Positions 48,833-53,626 of a stretch of DNA of 53,626 bases are shown piece by piece. The translations under genes and the position numbers were made by a program. The stretch is taken from contig CAIVPZ010000052.1 in the NCBI GenBank assembly GCA_903907955.1, forward strand, positions 1 to 53,626, in the 5' to 3' direction. The notes below the pieces were generated by a model that saw only the letters and a program-made list of their open reading frames with translations, searched no databases and was not told the DNA's origin. The first letter of the stretch is position 1. The number at the start of each line of letters is the position of its first letter. The DNA is from an uncultured Acetobacteraceae bacterium (GTDB taxonomy: Bacteria; Pseudomonadota; Alphaproteobacteria; Acetobacterales; Acetobacteraceae).

Positions 48833-49810
48833 TCAGCGCTTAAGCGGCCTTCCTTCTGATCTTCCATGCAGCAAATAATGCAATATCGCGGGAATGCCAG
48901 AAGACAAGACGTCCGGGTTTGCCTCCAGGTATGCCTCAGTATCGAATTTCGCAGATATCTCACCTCCAACAACTGGCAAACGGCCGTTTTGTGTCGTGGA
49001 TGCCCGGAGAATTCCCTGATCCGCCCCCAAACAACAGAGGGTTCTATAAAAGCCATCAAAGTTAATAACCTGAAGTCCGTTGAATCTGTCAACGTACTCG
49101 TCTTCCGATAAGAAAAAGTTTCTTATCAGGTGATCACCATGGCCTTTATAATCCCGAAGTTTCTCGATATCGTCAACATCAACGCGGCTTTTTAGCTTTT
49201 CTTTTGATTGCCTTAACATCGATTGGTGTGGGCGATTGTGAAAATGGAGGTACGTCATCATGGAACTTCTTTCGACAAGCCCACTGACAACGCCACCGTT
49301 ATGAAAGCCCATTTCCAGGTGAACAACCGGCCCACGACGGAAAAATACTTTGTGGTGCGTATTGCAATAATACTGGTTCAACAATCCCGGTATATTGTAC
49401 ATCATTTTGTTGATTTTAATTACAGCCGCTGGTCCAATTGCGACCTTTTCCAAGCTTTTCGATATATCTTCTCTGCTGCTCGAAAGGCCATTATTTCCAC
49501 AGGCGGCTAAATACTCGTCGCAATCCATTGGAAAAATAACGTCGTAATTCGTCCCTGCAAAAATCTCGTTGATTTTCAGCCGGAGTATTTCTCCCTTGTT
49601 CTCAAAATCCTGCGGCTCTTTATGTTCTTCATCAATCCAGGCGCCAGCTTGGCGAAATTTATGCAAAGTTTCAGTTACGCTGGCCATCGTCGATCCATTA
49701 TCAAATACATACAGATTCTCAATGCCAAAAAGATAGCTGTGATAGGCAAGCCAAGGCTCCAGAAAGTCATCCTCATTCTTTTGCATCATCACGCACGCGA
49801 TGCGCGCCAT
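48833..49810 (-). CDS. Glycosyltransferase family 2-like protein with C-terminal PDV repeat
   Basis: The 325-residue protein opens RIACVMMQKNEDDFLEPWLA, then ENLYVFDNGSTMASV and VIFPMDCDEYLAA (a D-x-D-type site), typical of the Glyco_tranf_2_4 / DUF23-like group. The C-terminus carries one unit FDTEAYLEANPDVLSSGIPA...HGRSEGRP, related to the repeats in the protein at 32373. The ATG at 49810 has GGAGG five bases upstream. The gene is clearly AT-richer than its neighbours, suggesting transfer. It probably adds a sugar to a surface glycan; donor and acceptor are unknown. Confidence 0.8.
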   Translation of the reverse strand: MARIACVMMQKNEDDFLEPWLAYHSYLFGIENLYVFDNGSTMASVTETLHKFRQAGAWIDEEHKEPQDFENKGEILRLKINEIFAGTNYDVIFPMDCDEYLAACGNNGLSSSREDISKSLEKVAIGPAAVIKINKMMYNIPGLLNQYYCNTHHKVFFRRGPVVHLEMGFHNGGVVSGLVERSSMMTYLHFHNRPHQSMLRQSKEKLKSRVDVDDIEKLRDYKGHGDHLIRNFFLSEDEYVDRFNGLQVINFDGFYRTLCCLGADQGILRASTTQNGRLPVVGGEISAKFDTEAYLEANPDVLSSGIPAILHYLLHGRSEGRPLKR

Positions 49811-50259
49811 ATTACCCTCCAGGAAAGCCATCAGGTGGATGTTACGTTCGGCCGTCTAATGGACAAAACCGTAGTCACTGCCGATCGCGGTCAGCGCTGA
49901 GCTGTCGGTGGCAAAAGTCTGCGCCTCCCGGTCGGCCACAAACTCCTTGTCGGAATTTCGCACCCATTCTCTCCTACGGACACCGGTAACCTGCCCGCCA
50001 ACTGTCCCTGCTGGCACAAAACATCGAAGGACGAAGAACAGTTGGTCGTCACGATCCAGCGTGCATACACCGCCGCATGAGCCGAGACAATGCACGCCGA
50101 CAGCGCGCGGCGGGTGGATTTTTCGAGGCCGCAAATGGATTCAGGACCATCCAGCACCTGGTGCGTGGTGGGCCTTTCACCTCTGCAGGTCGAGGACCGG
50201 AGCCACGGCAAGCTTCTGGTTCTGCTCTCCCCCAGGCGTTGGATGGTCGCAGAGTCAGC

Positions 50260-50288
50260 TTGACGGACGGGGTTTGTAGGTATATTGT
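50260..50288 (+). promoter_or_regulatory. Sigma-70-type promoter before the tail-fibre-like gene
   Basis: TTGACG (50260-50265, five of six matches) is followed after 17 bases by TATTGT (50283-50288); an overlapping TATATT (50281-50286) gives a 15-base spacer. Transcription would start near 50295, leaving a leader of about 150 bases. Confidence 0.5.
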
Positions 50289-50321
50289 CCTAAGCTTCCA
50301 AAGCCACTTCTGTGTCCGCGA

Positions 50322-50337
50322 AAGGCAGTCCTGCCTT
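50322..50337 (+). other. Hairpin in the leader of the tail-fibre-like gene
   Basis: AAGGCAG (50322-50328) and CTGCCTT (50331-50337) form a perfect seven-base palindrome with a two-base centre. It lies in the predicted leader, 38 bases before the terminator-like hairpin. Confidence 0.5.
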
Positions 50338-50374
50338 GGTGGGCGCGTCGTTCCCCCCCCTGGATGCGGCCGGA

Positions 50375-50399
50375 CCGGGAGCCACAGGCTCCCGGTTTT
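50375..50399 (+). terminator. Terminator-like hairpin in the leader of the tail-fibre-like gene
   Basis: A perfect nine-base stem (CCGGGAGCC / GGCTCCCGG) with loop ACA is followed at once by TTTT, the form of an intrinsic terminator on the plus strand. It lies after the predicted promoter and 46 bases before the start codon, so it could be an attenuator, or the end of an older transcription unit. Confidence 0.6.
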
Positions 50400-50444
50400 G
50401 CTGTGGGGGCTTGCCACTTCTTCAACCAAACGGAGATCGGGTTC

Positions 50445-53400
50445 ATGGATCATGCGATCTGCCGCAGGAGCAGAGGCACAGGTCGTGCCCTGTTGCCTGC
50501 GGCGTTGGCCCGCCTGGCCACCATCTGCGCGTTCAATCGCATGAGAAGCCTGGCAGCGCTGCTCGCGTTGTTGCTTCCGGCGGCCGCATGGGCGCAACTG
50601 GTGCCGGCCCCGCCGCCGGTGACGGTCCCGCTGGGCAACGTGTCGGGTGCCGGCGCGCTGGCGGGGCTTGGCGTCGGCACCGGCCTGGTCAGCAGCGGCG
50701 GCTATCTGGGCGTCGTCTATGGCACCACCGCCGGCACCGCGGCGAATGGCGGCGCGCTCGCGGCTGAGACATCGCGTGCAACCGCCGCCGAGACTTCCGC
50801 CGCCGCCGCCGCCGCCGCCGCGCAGACCAAAGCCAATGCAGCGCTGCCGACCAGTGGCGGCACCGTGACCGGGCCACTCAATGCCGCCAACGCCTCGTAT
50901 GACATCCGTGCGTCCGGTGCCGCATGCGATGGCGTCACCGATGACACCTCCGCCATTCAGGCGTTCCTGGCAACACTGTCGCCTGGATCGAAAGTCGTTA
51001 TCCCCGCGACCAGGCAATGCCTGTTCAACTCCGGCAATATCACCGTCCCGGCCGGTCTCACGATAGAGGGGCAGGGCAGCTTACTCGAAGGCTCTCCCAA
51101 CCTCCTTGTCGGCCCGGCGCTTATCCACGATCCGGCGCATGCGCTTATCGTTCAAAGCGGCGACGTGTTGCGGGGGATCAAAATCCTGCGCTCCGGATTG
51201 CTTGCATCCCCAACGCAGGCTCAGATCAACGCCGCCGTCGCTCAGTGGGCCAGCGAAGCACCGCTCGTGCAGACGAGCGCCACCACGGCGTCCGGCAACA
51301 CGCTGGCGTTTGCCAACACGACCGGCATCACGGTCGGAATGCCGGCGTGGGGGCAGAACATGAACCCCGGCGCCGTGGTAACCGCCGTTGTGCCGAACAC
51401 GTCGGTGACATTCAGTTCCGTAATCAATTTCCCCGTGCTGAAAGGGGCGTATGTCGCCATCGGCGGCAGCATCGGCGTGCGCATCATGCCCAACGCCGGC
51501 GGCACCACCCTGGACCACCTGCTTATCGTTGGCTTCAATACGGCGATCCTGTCGCAGTCGGGACGCACGTATATCAGCGACGTCGAGGCCGACAGCAACA
51601 CAATCCTCAACGTGTCCCTCACCGGAGACACCGCCTATTTCGACCACATACACGCCATCCCTTTCTACGGTAACACCACCGGGACCGGGTCTACGCGGCC
51701 GGGACCGGCGTTCGTCTTTGCGCAGGCAGACGGCGCCAGCATCAACCAGTCCACTGAGGCAGGGTGGAACACAGGCTTTGCGTTCTTCACCACCAACGGG
51801 GCAACCTGCACGCGATGCTGGGCAGAACCTTTTTCGTCCGATGGGGTAACGGTAACGACCGGCTTCAAGGTGGAGGGACCCGTGAATGTCCTTACATTTG
51901 ACGCCCCTGTCCCATCCGGGACATCAATCGGGTTTGACCTGCAACAGACCTCCGGAATGGTGCATATTGCCAATGCCATCACGGCCATGGCCGGGGACGG
52001 GACCGGGACAGCTCACTTCCGGCTTGGGCCGGCAAGCAGGGGGTCCATTACCGACGCGATGATCAACACGAACTCGGTAACCCCGTTCGTGGTTCAGTCA
52101 GGTGTCGGCCAGTGGAAGATCGTCGCGCCCATTATCAACTCTCCGTCCCCTGACCCGTGGCTTTCGGTTGCATCCGCCGACGCGCCGAACATCGACACGC
52201 TGGGGGTGCGGGTTACCGGAACGTCCACAAATCAGGACGTTGTGCAATCCCATCTGCACGAAAAGCTGTGGATCAGCCGCGATACGTCGGTTGTCCCTGC
52301 GGACGGCAGCCCGATGGAGGCTCTGGCCGTGGAATCCCTGGCGTCAGGCGCCGGAGATGTGGACATCTTCTCGTTCTGGCGCAATGGAACGAAGATGGGA
52401 ACGGTTGGGGTCGGCTCATCCAATACGATCTTCGCGATGAAGGGCTATGGAACAGACGTAGGGATATTCGGCAACGCAAAGGTATCGCTGTATGCCGGTG
52501 GCATCCCCGCGTTCAACGCGAGCAACCGCACATCTTCCTCGACTGATTACCTCCAGGGCGGCGCGGCAGCGGGAGGGGGCGCCTATGTGGAGACAATATC
52601 CCCGGGCAATGCACCATTCTACGTCAACGCGGCCGGGACGGGCACGCTCTACCTTGGCAATGGCACGTCCACTGTCAGCATTGGGAAAACCGGTGGTACA
52701 ACCAGCATCATCAGCAGCACGCTGACTGCGCCCGCCTTGTCGCTCACGGGCAGCGTTGCGCAATCAAGCGTGCTGGCCGGGCCGGCGGGCAGCAGCGGCG
52801 CGCCGACGCAGCGGGTGCTGACGACGGCGGATGTCACGAATTCCGCCGGCTATACCGCGAGCAACTGGCAGATGTTCAACAGCAGCGGCACCTGGACCAA
52901 ACCGGCGAACATTACCTCCTGCACGGCGTGGCTGGTCAGCGGCGGCGGGTCGGGCGGCGGCGGCGGCACAATCGCGGCGGGGCAGAGCGGCAGCGGCGGC
53001 GGTGGCGGCGGGTCGGGAACCATCCGCCGGCTTGGGCCGATCGCGGCCGCCGCGCTGCCGGCGTCGGCGTCGGTTACGGTCGGCGCCGGGGGCGCTGCGG
53101 TGGCGGCGGGGGCGAACGGCAACCAGGGCGGATCATCGTATATTGCCTGGGGGCTGTCCCCGGCGCTCATGAACTACGCCTACGGCCCGGGCGGCGGTGG
53201 AACGGGCGCACAAGGGGCGGCCTCGGCCGGCGGCTCCACGGGCGGGTTGGACGGGGCCGCAAATTCCAGTGTTGGCCCGACCGGGGGCACCAGCGGGAAT
53301 TTCGCGGCCGGTGGCGGAAATGGGGCTGGCAGTGGCCCCACCTACTGGTCGGCCACCCTGATACTTGGCCAGACCGGCAGCGGGTGCTCGGCTGTGGGGG

Positions 53401-53626
53401 TATGCCCATCAGCCGGCTCGCAGTTGGCGGCGCCGTCGGGCGGCGGTCCCGGCGGCGGCGCGTCTGCCGGCACATTCTCGGCGGGCAAGGATGGCGGGTT
53501 CAACGCCGCCTATAGCGGCGGCACGGGCGGCGCCGCCACGGGCGTTGCCGGCACGGCCGGTGGCGGCAACAGCGCCTGGCCGGCCGACCTTACGGGCGGG
53601 CGCGGTGGCGGCGGCGGCGGCGGCAA
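50445..53626 (+). CDS. Tail-fibre-like beta-helix protein with glycine-rich C-terminus, partial
   Basis: The frame is open for 1060 codons to the window end. The ATG at 50445 has GGAG nine bases upstream; ATG 50541 in the same frame starts directly at a signal peptide (MRSLAALLALLLPAAAWAQ). Then come a phage-fibre-like stretch (AETSRATAAETSAAAAAAAA, LPTSGGTVTGPL), a pectate-lyase-superfamily beta-helix start (CDGVTDDTSAIQAFLATL near residue 161) and a long beta-rich body. From about residue 815 it reads WTKPANITSCTAWLVSGGGS followed by long Gly runs, as in the glycine-rich domain of phage tail fibres. It may be an exported adhesin or surface protein built from fibre modules, or a prophage fibre. 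The end is outside the window. Confidence 0.75.
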   Translation, partial: MDHAICRRSRGTGRALLPAALARLATICAFNRMRSLAALLALLLPAAAWAQLVPAPPPVTVPLGNVSGAGALAGLGVGTGLVSSGGYLGVVYGTTAGTAANGGALAAETSRATAAETSAAAAAAAAQTKANAALPTSGGTVTGPLNAANASYDIRASGAACDGVTDDTSAIQAFLATLSPGSKVVIPATRQCLFNSGNITVPAGLTIEGQGSLLEGSPNLLVGPALIHDPAHALIVQSGDVLRGIKILRSGLLASPTQAQINAAVAQWASEAPLVQTSATTASGNTLAFANTTGITVGMPAWGQNMNPGAVVTAVVPNTSVTFSSVINFPVLKGAYVAIGGSIGVRIMPNAGGTTLDHLLIVGFNTAILSQSGRTYISDVEADSNTILNVSLTGDTAYFDHIHAIPFYGNTTGTGSTRPGPAFVFAQADGASINQSTEAGWNTGFAFFTTNGATCTRCWAEPFSSDGVTVTTGFKVEGPVNVLTFDAPVPSGTSIGFDLQQTSGMVHIANAITAMAGDGTGTAHFRLGPASRGSITDAMINTNSVTPFVVQSGVGQWKIVAPIINSPSPDPWLSVASADAPNIDTLGVRVTGTSTNQDVVQSHLHEKLWISRDTSVVPADGSPMEALAVESLASGAGDVDIFSFWRNGTKMGTVGVGSSNTIFAMKGYGTDVGIFGNAKVSLYAGGIPAFNASNRTSSSTDYLQGGAAAGGGAYVETISPGNAPFYVNAAGTGTLYLGNGTSTVSIGKTGGTTSIISSTLTAPALSLTGSVAQSSVLAGPAGSSGAPTQRVLTTADVTNSAGYTASNWQMFNSSGTWTKPANITSCTAWLVSGGGSGGGGGTIAAGQSGSGGGGGGSGTIRRLGPIAAAALPASASVTVGAGGAAVAAGANGNQGGSSYIAWGLSPALMNYAYGPGGGGTGAQGAASAGGSTGGLDGAANSSVGPTGGTSGNFAAGGGNGAGSGPTYWSATLILGQTGSGCSAVGVCPSAGSQLAAPSGGGPGGGASAGTFSAGKDGGFNAAYSGGTGGAATGVAGTAGGGNSAWPADLTGGRGGGGGGG
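50799..50819 (+). repeat. GCC trinucleotide run (seven units)
   Basis: Seven GCC codons followed by GCG encode eight alanines in the fibre-like protein. Changes in unit number would keep the frame. Confidence 0.8.

Larger units (their letters stand above)
49811..50444. other. Intergenic region with promoter and hairpins, no supported gene
   Basis: About 630 bases. Frames of 90-120 codons exist on both strands between 49856 and 50279, but none has a recognisable product and they overlap one another. The right-hand part holds a promoter and two hairpins leading into the tail-fibre-like gene. The left part may be a remnant of a mobile element or phage. Confidence 0.45.

Noticed and set aside
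49856-50279. Overlapping frames of 90-120 codons on both strands as a transposase remnant
   Set aside because: No transposase motif or inverted repeats could be found, so no element is called.

Overview
The window comes from a GC-rich bacterium with tightly packed, overlapping operons. The gene content (Cpa/Tad pilus locus, KaiB-KaiC pair without KaiA, gas vesicle cluster with GvpN, GvpG, GvpK and GvpH-type proteins, an FNR/FixK-type regulator) points to an alphaproteobacterium, perhaps Acetobacteraceae or other Rhodospirillales. That placement is inference; there is no rRNA or other marker gene in the window.

Layout. (1) 1-1018: repeats resembling a transposon end (IS21-like) and a 5'-truncated tyrosine recombinase. 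(2) 1360-7441, plus strand: a 1601-residue surface-polysaccharide enzyme (five beta-type repeats, two GT2-like domains and a GT9 heptosyltransferase-like domain) followed by a SAM methyltransferase. (3) 7482-16927, minus strand: one overlapping operon in the order kaiC, kaiB, multi-PAS/GAF histidine kinase, single-domain response regulator, REC-PAS-HD-GYP, REC-GGDEF-EAL. This joins a Kai-type module to cyclic-di-GMP turnover. (4) 17301-30847, plus strand: the gas vesicle cluster. It starts at an excellent sigma-54 promoter (17301-17316), then gvpA, a GvpC-like protein, gvpN, two small accessory genes, gvpF, gvpG, a GvpA/J-GvpK fusion, gvpJ, gvpH, an unknown gene and a CDC48-type double AAA ATPase. 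It ends with its own NtrC-type sigma-54 activator, a second gvpF/L, a sensor kinase and a receiver protein. (5) 30909-34675: a GT87-like membrane protein, a small repeat protein and hldE. (6) 34698-47731: a Tad/Flp pilus locus (pseudopilins, TadG, FNR-type regulator, tadCB, cpaFEDCBA, one intact and one frameshifted flp gene, and a divergent TadD lipoprotein). FNR-type boxes lie in both of its divergent promoter regions. (7) 47756-53626: a decayed copy of the GT87 gene, an AT-richer glycosyltransferase, and a tail-fibre-like beta-helix/glycine-rich protein that runs off the window.

The most notable system is the head-to-head pairing of a KaiBC/cyclic-di-GMP operon with a sigma-54-dependent gas vesicle operon carrying its own NtrC activator, kinase and receiver. 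The arrangement suggests that buoyancy is controlled by a timing or second-messenger circuit; this is inference from gene order. Gene identities rest on motifs read by eye; no database search was possible.
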